Assembly: GCA_015698305.1 (NCBI GenBank)
Contig: CP048620.1
Location: 1,824,557-1,888,556 of the forward strand
DNA from: Candidatus Nitrohelix vancouverensis
GTDB lineage: Bacteria; Nitrospinota; Nitrospinia; Nitrospinales; VA-1
DNA: 64,000 nt
Direction: 5' to 3'
Shown here: positions 45,703 through 53,812 of the stretch, in pieces
Layout: each line of letters starts with the position of its first letter
How positions within the stretch are numbered: position 1 is the stretch's first letter
Program-made: the position numbers and the translations under genes
Notes under the pieces: generated by a model
Seen by the model: the letters and a program-made list of their open reading frames with translations, nothing else
Database searches by the model: none
Told to the model about the DNA's origin: nothing

Positions 45703-46683
45703 ATGAGTGAAGTCTTATCCCAATCTGAAGTTGACGCCCTGCTACGAGGCGTTAACGAAGGCGATGTAGAAACCGAGTCCGACGAACCGGAAGAGGTCTC
45801 CGGCGTCGTTCCCTATGACCTGACCAGTCAGGAAAAGATCATTCGGGGGCGACTGCCAACCCTGGACATCATCAACCAGATGTTTTCCCGGTTGTTCAGG
45901 AACACCTTTTCCACATTGATGAGAAAGTCCGCAGACGTCAGCACGGTGTCGACGGATACCGTCAAGTTTGGCGAGTTTCTCCGTTCGCTTCCCGTTCCTT
46001 CGAGTCTGCATATTTTTCGAATGGAACCCCTGCGCGGGCATGGTTTGATCGTGATTGAAAGCAAGCTGGTGTTTGCTGTTGTCGATACTTTTTTCGGCGG
46101 CGTCGGCACGCAGGAAGCGAAGATCACCGGGCGCGATTTCAGCGCAATCGAAATTCGAATGACCAAGAACGTGGTCTTGAGCGCTCTGGAAGACTGGGAA
46201 AAGGCCTGGAAGCCGGTGCATCCGGTATCGACCAACTATGTGCGCTCCGAGGTCAACCCGCAGTTTGCCGCCATCGTGCCTCCAACCGACATCGTTCTGG
46301 TTATTTTGTTCGAAATTGAAATGGAGAATATTTCGGGGTCCATCACGGTGTGTCTGCCCTACGCGGCGATCGAACCGGTGATCCCGAAATTGAAAGCGCA
46401 GTTCCAATCCGAAGAAATGGAAGTCGACCAGGTCTGGGTGCGTCGGCTGAGGTCTGAGTTGCTCAGCACCGAAGCCAGCGTGGTGGTCGAATTGGGAACC
46501 AAGGACATCCACCCCGGACAATTATTGAAGTGGAAACCCGGCGACACCTTCATGCTCGGTAACGACGTGACGGATCCATTGATCATGAAGATCGAAGGGA
46601 TTCCCAAATTCAAGGGCTTCCCTGGCGTATCGCGTGGGAATAAAAGCATACAAATAACTGAAATCATCAAGAGAGAAGGGTAG
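45703..46683 (+). CDS. fliM: Flagellar motor switch protein FliM
   Basis: 326 residues. The N-terminal CheY-P binding segment LSQSEVDALLRG is present, then the CheC-like middle domain (PTLDIINQMFSRLFRNTFSTLM; HGLIVIESKLVFAVVDTFFGG) and a C-terminal SpoA domain (ASVVVELGTKDIHPGQLLKW). Part of the C ring that sets rotation direction. Presence of the CheY-binding segment implies chemotactic control, although no che gene is in the window. Four bases before fliN. Confidence 0.96.
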   Translation: MSEVLSQSEVDALLRGVNEGDVETESDEPEEVSGVVPYDLTSQEKIIRGRLPTLDIINQMFSRLFRNTFSTLMRKSADVSTVSTDTVKFGEFLRSLPVPSSLHIFRMEPLRGHGLIVIESKLVFAVVDTFFGGVGTQEAKITGRDFSAIEIRMTKNVVLSALEDWEKAWKPVHPVSTNYVRSEVNPQFAAIVPPTDIVLVILFEIEMENISGSITVCLPYAAIEPVIPKLKAQFQSEEMEVDQVWVRRLRSELLSTEASVVVELGTKDIHPGQLLKWKPGDTFMLGNDVTDPLIMKIEGIPKFKGFPGVSRGNKSIQITEIIKREG

Positions 46684-46687
46684 CGCT

Positions 46688-47065
46688 ATGGCCGAAGATG
46701 GAATGGACGATTTTGATTCGATAGACGACCTGGACGATATTGGCGGCGACGGCGAAGGTGGCGGAGACATTGGAGACATTGAAGGCGGACACGGGGACCG
46801 GGAAAGCCGAGACCTGGATCTGATTCTGGACATTCCCCTAACCGTGACCGTTGAACTCGGTCGCTGTAAGATGTTGATCAACGATCTTCTGCAATTGGGC
46901 CAAGGCTCCGTTGTGGAACTCACCAAACTGGTGGGCGAGCCTCTGGAAGTGCTGGTCAACCAGAAACTGGTGGCGCGCGGCGAAGTGGTCGTGGTCAACG
47001 AAAAGTTTGGCGTGCGTCTCACCGATATCATCTCGCCGATGGAACGGGTGCAGTCGCTGGGCTGA
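46688..47065 (+). CDS. fliN: Flagellar motor switch protein FliN
   Basis: 125 residues. The N-terminal 35 residues are strongly acidic and repetitive (DDFDSIDDLDDIGGDGEGGG), then the SpoA domain DLILDIPLTVTVELGRCKMLINDLLQLGQGSVVEL with EPLEVLVNQKLVARGEVVVV. C-ring component that also docks the export ATPase complex. The length and fold are normal for FliN; the acidic tail is longer than in many species. It ends before a terminator region, separating fliLMN from fliO onward. Confidence 0.94.
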   Translation: MAEDGMDDFDSIDDLDDIGGDGEGGGDIGDIEGGHGDRESRDLDLILDIPLTVTVELGRCKMLINDLLQLGQGSVVELTKLVGEPLEVLVNQKLVARGEVVVVNEKFGVRLTDIISPMERVQSLG

Positions 47066-47076
47066 TCCTGACCTTA

Positions 47077-47165
47077 ATTTGACGGCGCCAGGAAAGGCCC
47101 GCGCGGCTCAGAGACCCATTATTTTAACGGCGCAGAGACAGACTCGCGCGATTCAGAGACTCATT
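47077..47165 (+). repeat. Two imperfect 44-45-base tandem repeats after fliN
   Basis: Unit one (47077-47120) and unit two (47121-47165) share ACGGCGC, GCGCG, TCAGAGAC and CAT blocks in the same order and spacing. They fill the gap between the fliN stop and the terminator at 47173. The sequence is not coding in a way I can support. Confidence 0.7.
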
Positions 47166-47172
47166 TGAAAAA

Positions 47173-47197
47173 CCCCGGCTCCCGCCGGGGAGTTTTT
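47173..47197 (+). terminator. Terminator after fliN
   Basis: CCCCGGC-TCCC-GCCGGGG perfect seven-base-pair stem followed by AG and five T. It separates the fliLMN unit from the fliO unit, which has its own promoter. Confidence 0.88.
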
Positions 47198-47252
47198 CTT
47201 CACCCCTGCCTGTATAATCCCTCCTGTAATTTTTTTCTCAAGTTTTTCAAAA

Positions 47253-47268
47253 AGGTACGACCATTGCA
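47253..47268 (+). promoter_or_regulatory. Candidate sigma-54 promoter of fliOPQR-flhB
   Basis: AGGTACGACCATTGCA keeps the invariant GG and GC at the correct 12-base spacing and the TTGCA element; it differs from the -24 consensus TGGCACG at two positions. It lies after the fliN terminator and 75 bases before the fliO ATG. Confidence 0.65.
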
Positions 47269-47342
47269 ATTAAACGTCAATAGATTGAAAGATGACGGTA
47301 TTTTTGACGTTATTGGACGAAAAAATTGTAAAGGGTCATACC

Positions 47343-48524
47343 ATGAATGTATTACGACAAATGATTGCCTGGACCTTGCCGCTGATTCTCTTCATCCCGG
47401 CATCAAGCCATGCAATGGCGGATTTAAGCTCCCTGAACCGGTTGAACGATGTCTCCGTGGTTCGAGGAGAAGATGCGATGGTGGTTCATCTCGAGTTCAA
47501 GAACCCCGTTAAAGAGTTTGGCAAAACGGTTTACTACCAGAAATCGGCGCAGTTCGATTTGCCGGGCGCCTACATTGACCCGCCCAAACAATATATCTCC
47601 ACTCAAGATTCTCATATTCCTCAAATCTATCTGGCTCAATACGATTCCGAAACGGTCCGCGTTCGATTTATTTTTGACGAGAACTCCGACAGCCCGAGCG
47701 GCGGTTTTGATTTAACGCCCAGAGGCAATTCCTTAAAAGTTCATATCCAGAAAAAGGAAACGGATTTTCTGAGTCGCCTGCTTGCGCAAACCGCCGAGTC
47801 GGTTGAAGCCGCAGAATTGGAAAGCGCGGCGTCGACCGCAAAGGAGGCCAGCGCGCCGGTTCCCGCTCAGAAAGAAGTGGTGGTTTATTCTGAGACTGAT
47901 AAAGACGTCGTTCCTGCGACGCCCGCTTTGAAATCCAGTATCGCCTCTCGCAGTTCCAAGCAGGAACCGACGGGTTTGAAAGCGGTTGGGATGACCGGAA
48001 AGTCGGAAGGCTTTGCGACGGCGCCCTCTGCCTTCAAGATGGCGGGGATGCTGGTCTGTGTCGTGGGCTTCATGCTGATCCTGTTCTACATCTTTAAAAA
48101 ATATATTTTGAAAAATACTCCTTTCGGTGGCGGAGAAAAAGTCGTCAAAGTTCTGGGCACCGGATTTCTCGGGCCGCGAAAGCATATTGCTCTGGTTGAA
48201 GTGGCAGGGCAAGTGTTGGCCCTTGGCATCTCCAGAGACAACATCTCGTTTCTCACTCAGATCGACGACGCGGAGCAGATTGAAAAATTGAAATCCTCCG
48301 GCGCCGATCCCCTGACAGAAAGCCTGACGCGTCGTTTTCAGAAAAAGAAAGTCGCCGCGCCCGCCACAGAGAGAGCGCGCAAGGCGGAGAGCGCTCCAGA
48401 GCCTGCAAGCGCATTCAACAAATATATGAAGGAGTTTGACGAGCCGGCGTCCGACAAACAAGAATCCGTCGCCAATGTGACGGCGCAAATCCGCAGACGT
48501 ATGGGAAAGGTTGGCATTGCATGA
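47343..48524 (+). CDS. fliO: FliO with an N-terminal AMIN-like domain
   Basis: About 393 residues, much longer than typical FliO (about 100-140). A signal peptide (MIAWTLPLILFIPASSHA) is followed by a periplasmic beta-rich domain like AMIN (LNDVSVVRGEDAMVVHLEF ... SLKVHIQK), an Ala/Glu-rich linker, the FliO membrane helix (MLVCVVGFMLILFYIFKK) and the FliO cytoplasmic core (VVKVLGTGFLGPRKHIALVE; AGQVLALGISRDNISFL). FliO helps assemble the FliP ring. I start at 47343 because AAAGG and a signal peptide fit there; the frame opens earlier at 47292. It overlaps fliP by four bases. Confidence 0.85.
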   Translation: MNVLRQMIAWTLPLILFIPASSHAMADLSSLNRLNDVSVVRGEDAMVVHLEFKNPVKEFGKTVYYQKSAQFDLPGAYIDPPKQYISTQDSHIPQIYLAQYDSETVRVRFIFDENSDSPSGGFDLTPRGNSLKVHIQKKETDFLSRLLAQTAESVEAAELESAASTAKEASAPVPAQKEVVVYSETDKDVVPATPALKSSIASRSSKQEPTGLKAVGMTGKSEGFATAPSAFKMAGMLVCVVGFMLILFYIFKKYILKNTPFGGGEKVVKVLGTGFLGPRKHIALVEVAGQVLALGISRDNISFLTQIDDAEQIEKLKSSGADPLTESLTRRFQKKKVAAPATERARKAESAPEPASAFNKYMKEFDEPASDKQESVANVTAQIRRRMGKVGIA

Positions 48525-49291
48525 ACCCTGTGACAAAGAAGTATGTAGCGGCGATTCTGTTTGCGGCGGGCCTGTTCATCGCCTTCTCGGCGACGCAGGG
48601 CTGGGCGATGCCCATGCCGACCGTGCAGATTGGCTTTGAAGACAGCGAGGGACCGGAAAAAGTTTCGAGCGCCTTGCAGATCATGATTCTGCTGACGGTG
48701 CTGACCCTGGCCCCGTCTATTCTTATCATGACCACGGCTTTTTCACGCATCATCATCGTGCTTTCGTTTTTACGCCAGGCGATGGGAACCCAGCAGACGC
48801 CGCCGACGCAGGTTTTGATCGGTCTGGCCCTGTTCCTGACAATGTTCGTGATGAGTCCGGTCTGGATGGAGATCAATGAAAAAGCTCTGCAACCTTTCCT
48901 CGAAGAGCAAATGTCGCAAACGGAGGCCATGGAAGTGGCCGCCGCTCCCTTGAAACGATTCATGATGGCGCAGACGCGCGAAAAAGATCTCGCTCTCTTT
49001 CTGCAAATGAGCGAAAGCTCCGATCAGGGGAAGGATGTTCCGGCGGAGATCACCTTGCAGGCTCTGATCCCGGCGTTCATCATCAGCGAATTGAAGACCG
49101 CGTTTCAAATCGGTTTCATGATTTATATTCCCTTTCTCATTCTCGATATGGTGGTCGCCAGCATCCTGCTCTCGATGGGTATGATGATGCTTCCGCCTGT
49201 TTTGATTTCGCTCCCTTTCAAACTCATGTTGTTTGTCATGGTGGACGGTTGGTATTTGACGGTTGGTTCTCTAATGCAAAGTTTCGGATAA
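48521..49291 (+). CDS. fliP: Flagellar export gate protein FliP
   Basis: 256 residues. A cleavable-type N-terminal hydrophobic segment, then VSSALQIMILLTVLTLAPSIL, TTAFSRIIIVLSFLRQAMGTQQTPP, a periplasmic loop and the terminal helices MIYIPFLILDMVVASILLSMGM and SLPFKLMLFVMVDGW. These are the family's signature blocks. FliP forms five of the subunits of the export gate core with FliQ and FliR. ATG overlaps the fliO stop. Length normal. Confidence 0.96.
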   Translation: MNPVTKKYVAAILFAAGLFIAFSATQGWAMPMPTVQIGFEDSEGPEKVSSALQIMILLTVLTLAPSILIMTTAFSRIIIVLSFLRQAMGTQQTPPTQVLIGLALFLTMFVMSPVWMEINEKALQPFLEEQMSQTEAMEVAAAPLKRFMMAQTREKDLALFLQMSESSDQGKDVPAEITLQALIPAFIISELKTAFQIGFMIYIPFLILDMVVASILLSMGMMMLPPVLISLPFKLMLFVMVDGWYLTVGSLMQSFG

Positions 49292-49300
49292 GGAGCGGTC

Positions 49301-49570
49301 ATGACGCAGGAATTTATTGTTGATTTTGCAATGGACAGCATCAAAACGACCTTGTTGCTCTCCGCGCCCATGCTGGGTTTCGGGCTGGTTACGGGTTTGC
49401 TGGTGTCCATCTTTCAGGCGGTGACTTCAATTCAGGAATTGACCCTGACCTTCATCCCCAAGATACTCGCGGTGTTCACAGCCGTACTGTTATTTTTCCC
49501 CTGGTTGTTGCAGACCATGATTTCGTTCACGGCAAACATACTGATCAACTTTCCTGAATACATCCAGTAA
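49301..49570 (+). CDS. fliQ: Flagellar export gate protein FliQ
   Basis: 89 residues with two membrane helices: TTLLLSAPMLGFGLVTGLLVSIFQAVTSIQELTL holds the first and its conserved turn, and KILAVFTAVLLFFPWLLQTMI the second. The IQE(L/M)TL and P residues are typical. Four copies pack around the FliP-FliR core. It ends on the fliR start codon (TAATG). Confidence 0.95.
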   Translation: MTQEFIVDFAMDSIKTTLLLSAPMLGFGLVTGLLVSIFQAVTSIQELTLTFIPKILAVFTAVLLFFPWLLQTMISFTANILINFPEYIQ

Positions 49571-50349
49571 TGGGCCTCGTCGATCTGAATACAGCGGAAA
49601 TTGAAAGTTTCATTTTCATTTTCATTCGGGTCGGAGCCATGTTCCTGTTCGTGCCCATTCTGGGCAGTCGTCAAATTCCCATTCAGATCAAGGTCGGTCT
49701 GTCCCTGTTGATCGCCATCACTATTTTCCCTATCGTCAAGCCCACCGTCGCCGTCGGAGAAATGCGCGGGGTTTTTGAGCTGGCGATATATATGTTCTCT
49801 GAAATCACGATCGGTTTCGCAATAGGTTTCGCCGCGCGTCTGTTTTTCATGACGGTGCAACTGGCGGGAACTGTCGTGGATTTTCAGATGGGTTTTGGCG
49901 TGGTCAACGTCATCGATCCGCAGACCGAGTCGAACGTCTCCATCACCGCGCAGTTTCAGAATATTCTGGCGATTCTGATTTTTCTTGCGGTCGACGCGCA
50001 TCACATTCTGATCCAGGCGGTGACGCAAAGTTTTTTTATGATCAACACGCGCGAGTTGCATTTCGACACCTTCACGCCTGAATTGATTTTGACCTTGTTC
50101 ATCTCCGCATTCACGGTGGCGATCAAACTGGCAGGGCCGATCATGGCGATTCTTTTTTTCATCGCCGTCGGCCTCGGCCTGGTGGCGCGAACCGTGCCAC
50201 AGATGAACGTCTTCATCGTCGGTTTTCCCCTGCAAATTGGCGCGGGATTGTTGATGCTTGGCGTTTCAATGGAATTTTTTAATATCGTATTACAAAACGA
50301 GCTTGAGCTTTTGCCGGAAAGACTTGTCGGCTTGATGCAGTCGTTTTGA
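49570..50349 (+). CDS. fliR: Flagellar export gate protein FliR
   Basis: 259 residues, six or more membrane helices. Family blocks: FIFIFIRVGAMFLFVPILGSRQIP split by the first loop, EITIGFAIGFAARLFFMTVQLAG, FQMGFGVVNVIDPQTESNVS and a terminal MNVFIVGFPLQIGAGLLMLG. One copy closes the FliP5-FliQ4-FliR1 gate. TAATG overlap with fliQ and 24 bases before flhB; FliR and FlhB genes are commonly adjacent or fused. Confidence 0.95.
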   Translation: MGLVDLNTAEIESFIFIFIRVGAMFLFVPILGSRQIPIQIKVGLSLLIAITIFPIVKPTVAVGEMRGVFELAIYMFSEITIGFAIGFAARLFFMTVQLAGTVVDFQMGFGVVNVIDPQTESNVSITAQFQNILAILIFLAVDAHHILIQAVTQSFFMINTRELHFDTFTPELILTLFISAFTVAIKLAGPIMAILFFIAVGLGLVARTVPQMNVFIVGFPLQIGAGLLMLGVSMEFFNIVLQNELELLPERLVGLMQSF

Positions 50350-50373
50350 GACATAAGAACCTGAAGGCGGGTC

Positions 50374-51441
50374 ATGGCTGAAGATAACAAAGACCAAAAA
50401 ACAGAAGAACCCTCGTCCAAGCGCATCACCGATGCGCAGGAAAAGGGTAATTTTGCCAACAGTCGCGAAATCACCTCAACGTTTATTCTGTTAGGGTCGA
50501 TCACGATCTTTCTGTTTGCGGGTCAGGAACTCACGCTGAAAATGATCTTCGCCTGGCATGAGATTCTGTCTCAGGCCGGTTCCACGCAACTCTCGATTGA
50601 AGAGTCTTACAATATTTTCAAGTGGACGCTCGATCGCATGTTTCAAATTCTGGCGCCCATTCTGTTATCCATCATGCTTGCGGGAATCATTGCGAATCTG
50701 TTTCAAACCCAGGGCTTCAAATTTTCAGTCAAGCCGTTGGCGCCGAAATGGAGCAAGCTGAACCCATTGAAAGGGTTCGGTCGCATGTTTTCGAAAAATT
50801 CAGCGGCGGAATTGTTCAAATCCATTTTCAAAATAACGGTCATTTCACTGGTCGCGTATTTCTCAATCATGGGGCATTTGGAGGATATCCCTCCTATGAT
50901 GGGCTACAGCGTCGGACAGATTCTCGTCTTTCTGGGGGAGGTGTCGATTGAGATCATGATAAAGGTTTTGCTGACGCTGATTCTGCTGGCGGCGCTCGAT
51001 TTTTCGTTTCAAAAATACACCTATATTGAAAACCTGCGCATGACCAAGCAGGAAGTGAAAGATGAGCGCAAGGAAATGGACGGTAACCCGCAGATCAAAC
51101 AACGCATTCGAAGCGCTCAATACGAAATGGCGCGCAAGCGTATGATGGCGGCGGTGCCCCATGCCGACGTGGTCATCACCAACCCGACGCATATCTCGGT
51201 CGCGATCAAATACGATGCGGAGGGCGCGTCGGCTCCGATCGTGGTCGCCAAAGGTCAGGACGAAATGGCGGCTCGTATTCGAGAACTGGCTAAAAAGAGC
51301 GACGTGCCTTTGGTTGAAGACAAGCCGCTGGCGCGCGTTCTTTACAAGACTGTTGAAATCGGTCAGATCATTCCTTCCAGTCTGTACAAGGCGGTGGCGG
51401 AGATTCTCGCCTACGTTTATCGCCTCAAGAACAGAGTCTAG
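50374..51441 (+). CDS. flhB: Flagellar export switch protein FlhB
   Basis: 355 residues. N-terminal acidic tag with TEEPSSKRITDAQEKGNFANSRE, four membrane helices, then a cytoplasmic domain with the self-cleaving NPTH motif (VVITNPTHISVAIKY). FlhB controls the switch from rod/hook to filament export. The site around ESTEVKRE-like MTKQEVKDERKEMDGNP matches family members. Last gene of the fliO unit; 270 bases follow before flhA, containing a sigma-54-like promoter. Confidence 0.96.
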   Translation: MAEDNKDQKTEEPSSKRITDAQEKGNFANSREITSTFILLGSITIFLFAGQELTLKMIFAWHEILSQAGSTQLSIEESYNIFKWTLDRMFQILAPILLSIMLAGIIANLFQTQGFKFSVKPLAPKWSKLNPLKGFGRMFSKNSAAELFKSIFKITVISLVAYFSIMGHLEDIPPMMGYSVGQILVFLGEVSIEIMIKVLLTLILLAALDFSFQKYTYIENLRMTKQEVKDERKEMDGNPQIKQRIRSAQYEMARKRMMAAVPHADVVITNPTHISVAIKYDAEGASAPIVVAKGQDEMAARIRELAKKSDVPLVEDKPLARVLYKTVEIGQIIPSSLYKAVAEILAYVYRLKNRV

Positions 51442-51560
51442 CTCCTCTTATTTATTATCTCGTATTCCCTCCCGTTCCTCTCTAGCAGTTCCCAAAAGAA
51501 TTCCGCCTGCCTTCATGCCCCGGTCGCGTTTTTTAGAAGCGTTTATTATTGTGACAAGTA

Positions 51561-51576
51561 CGGCATAACCTTTGCA
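51561..51576 (+). promoter_or_regulatory. Sigma-54 promoter of flhA
   Basis: CGGCATAACCTTTGCA agrees with TGGCAYRNNNNTTGCW at all fixed positions but the first; GG and GC are 12 bases apart. It lies 137 bases before the flhA ATG, the same distance as seen for fliL. Confidence 0.75.
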
Positions 51577-51712
51577 TTATCCAATTGAAAAGGGCGCAGG
51601 AATGGCCCGCTGGGCGGTCTGATCTTTAAATAGACTAAAAATAATAAGTTTTTGGCCCGGCTCGGTTGTCTAAAACGTCAATTATTTGAATCAGAATCGA
51701 GAAACGAGAATC

Positions 51713-53812
51713 ATGGCGCAAACAACGGCGACACCCAACATTTTCAGGCTCTTATTTGCGAAGCCTTCGGAAACCATCGTCGCAATGGGGGTCATCGGTA
51801 TCATCGCCGTTATGGTGATGCCGATTCCGCCCTGGGGGCTGGATATTTTGCTTTCATTCAGCATCACTTTTGCGCTGGTCATTCTTCTTGTTTCCATCTT
51901 TATGAAGTCGGCTTTGGATTTCACCGTCTTCCCATCCTTGCTGTTGATCGTCACCCTGCTTCGTCTTTCGCTGAATGTGGCGACGACGCGAGTCATCCTC
52001 CTGCACGGCGGAGAGGGAACCGGGGCGGCGGGAGAGGTGATCGAATCTTTCGGTTCCTTCGTCGTCGGCGGCAACTATGTGGTGGGCACGGTTATCTTCA
52101 TCATTCTCGTCATGATTAACTTCATCGTTATCACCAAAGGTTCGGTGCGAACCTCGGAAGTGGCGGCGCGTTTTACATTGGACGCCATCCCCGGCAAACA
52201 GATGAGTATTGACGCCGACCTCAACGCCGGAATCATCACGGACATGGAGGCCAAGGCGCGCCGCGAGAAGCTGGAGCACGAGGCGGACTTTTATGGAGCG
52301 ATGGACGGCGCCATCCGGTTTGTACGCGGCGATGCCATCGCCGGTATTCTGATCACATTGATTAATATTCTCGGCGGCTTCGCCATCGGCGTTTTTCAGG
52401 AAAGCATGGATGCCGCAGAAGCCGCGCAAGTTTATACCCTCTTGACGATAGGCGACGGGTTGGTTTCGCAATTACCGGCGCTGGTCATTTCCACCGCCGC
52501 CGGTCTGGTGGTCACGCGAGCGACCTCGGCCAAGAACATGCCGGCCGAATTGATCGAACAATTGCTGAACCAACCGACCGCGTTTCTCATCACGGCGGGC
52601 GCCTTGTTCTTTTTCGGATTGATCCCCGGTCTGCCGCATGTTCCTTTTCTCGCATTGTCTCTCCTTGCGGGATTTATAGGGATGATGAAGTTCAAAGACA
52701 TTGATCGTAAAAAACTGGTCGAAACTCGTAAGAAGGAAGACGAGGCCAAGGCTCCGGTTCAGGAGAAAGTGGAGTCCATCCTGCCGCTGGATATGATGGA
52801 ACTGGAAGTGGGTTATGAATTGATTCCGCTGGTCGACTCCGACCGTAACGGCGAATTGCTCGATCGCATCAAATCGGTGCGCAGACAATTCGCGCTGGAA
52901 ATGGGATTCATTGTTCCGCCGCTTCATATCCGCGACAACCTGCAACTCAAATCCAACGAATACGGCGTGTTGATCAAGGGCGTCGAAGTGGCGCGCGGCT
53001 CGATCATGATGGGTCGCATCCTGGCGATGAATCCGGGAACGGCGGAACGCGAGATCGACGGCATCGTCACCACCGAGCCGACCTTTGGCCTGCCCGCAGT
53101 CTGGATCACTCCGGCGGCCAAACAGGAAGCGCAGATGGCCGGTTACACGGTGGTCGATCCGGCGACGGTCATCACCACGCATATCAAGGAAACCATCAAA
53201 CGGCATGCGCATGAGCTGATGGGCCGTCAGGAAGCGCAAGCGCTGGTTGATAAATTCAAGGAAAGCAATCCGAAGGTCATCGAGGAATTGATTCCGAATG
53301 TACTCTCCCTTGGCAAGGTTCAACGCGTCTTGCGCAACTTGCTGAAAGAGCAGATTTCCATTCGCGATCTCAGAACGATTCTGGAAACCCTTGCGGATTA
53401 CGGTTCGCAGACCACGGACCCGGATCTGTTGACGGAGTACGTCCGACAATCGCTGGCGCGCCCGATCACAAAACAATATCAGGGAGCGGACGGAAGTTTG
53501 TCGGTGATGACTCTGGATCGACGCATTGAGGATATTCTGGAAGGCTCGATTCAAAAATCCGACACCTCCACCTTCCTGGCTCTTGAGCCGACGGTTGCGG
53601 AGAAATTATTGCAAGGACTGAAAGAAGCGGTGGAGGCGGTCACGCCCAATCTTGAAACCGCGCCCATCTTGCTGGCGTCTCCGATGATCCGGCAACATTT
53701 AAGGAAATTCACGGAACGATTCATGCCGGAGTTGGTCATCCTCTCTCACGGCGAGATAGTATCGAACGTTCAAATCAGAAACCTGAAAATAGTGGGAATC
53801 AATGCGGGTTAG
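51713..53812 (+). CDS. flhA: Flagellar export gate protein FlhA
   Basis: About 699 residues from the ATG at 51713; a TTG at 51686 gives 708 but homology begins after it. Eight N-terminal helices (TIVAMGVIGIIAVMVMPIPPWGLDI), the FHIPEP-type conserved loop MSIDADLNAGIITDMEAKARR, and a large cytoplasmic domain that binds export substrates and chaperones (LEVGYELIPLVDSDRNGELLDRI; GFIVPPLHIRDNLQL; LRNLLKEQISIRDLRTILE). FlhA forms the nonameric ring and helps convert proton motive force. It overlaps flhF by 11 bases, continuing into the flhF-flhG unit. Confidence 0.97.
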   Translation: MAQTTATPNIFRLLFAKPSETIVAMGVIGIIAVMVMPIPPWGLDILLSFSITFALVILLVSIFMKSALDFTVFPSLLLIVTLLRLSLNVATTRVILLHGGEGTGAAGEVIESFGSFVVGGNYVVGTVIFIILVMINFIVITKGSVRTSEVAARFTLDAIPGKQMSIDADLNAGIITDMEAKARREKLEHEADFYGAMDGAIRFVRGDAIAGILITLINILGGFAIGVFQESMDAAEAAQVYTLLTIGDGLVSQLPALVISTAAGLVVTRATSAKNMPAELIEQLLNQPTAFLITAGALFFFGLIPGLPHVPFLALSLLAGFIGMMKFKDIDRKKLVETRKKEDEAKAPVQEKVESILPLDMMELEVGYELIPLVDSDRNGELLDRIKSVRRQFALEMGFIVPPLHIRDNLQLKSNEYGVLIKGVEVARGSIMMGRILAMNPGTAEREIDGIVTTEPTFGLPAVWITPAAKQEAQMAGYTVVDPATVITTHIKETIKRHAHELMGRQEAQALVDKFKESNPKVIEELIPNVLSLGKVQRVLRNLLKEQISIRDLRTILETLADYGSQTTDPDLLTEYVRQSLARPITKQYQGADGSLSVMTLDRRIEDILEGSIQKSDTSTFLALEPTVAEKLLQGLKEAVEAVTPNLETAPILLASPMIRQHLRKFTERFMPELVILSHGEIVSNVQIRNLKIVGINAG

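Noticed and set aside
47165-47512. 115-codon frame overlapping the fliO start in another phase
   Set aside because: It includes the fliN terminator hairpin and has no homology; fliO with signal peptide and ribosome binding site explains the DNA.
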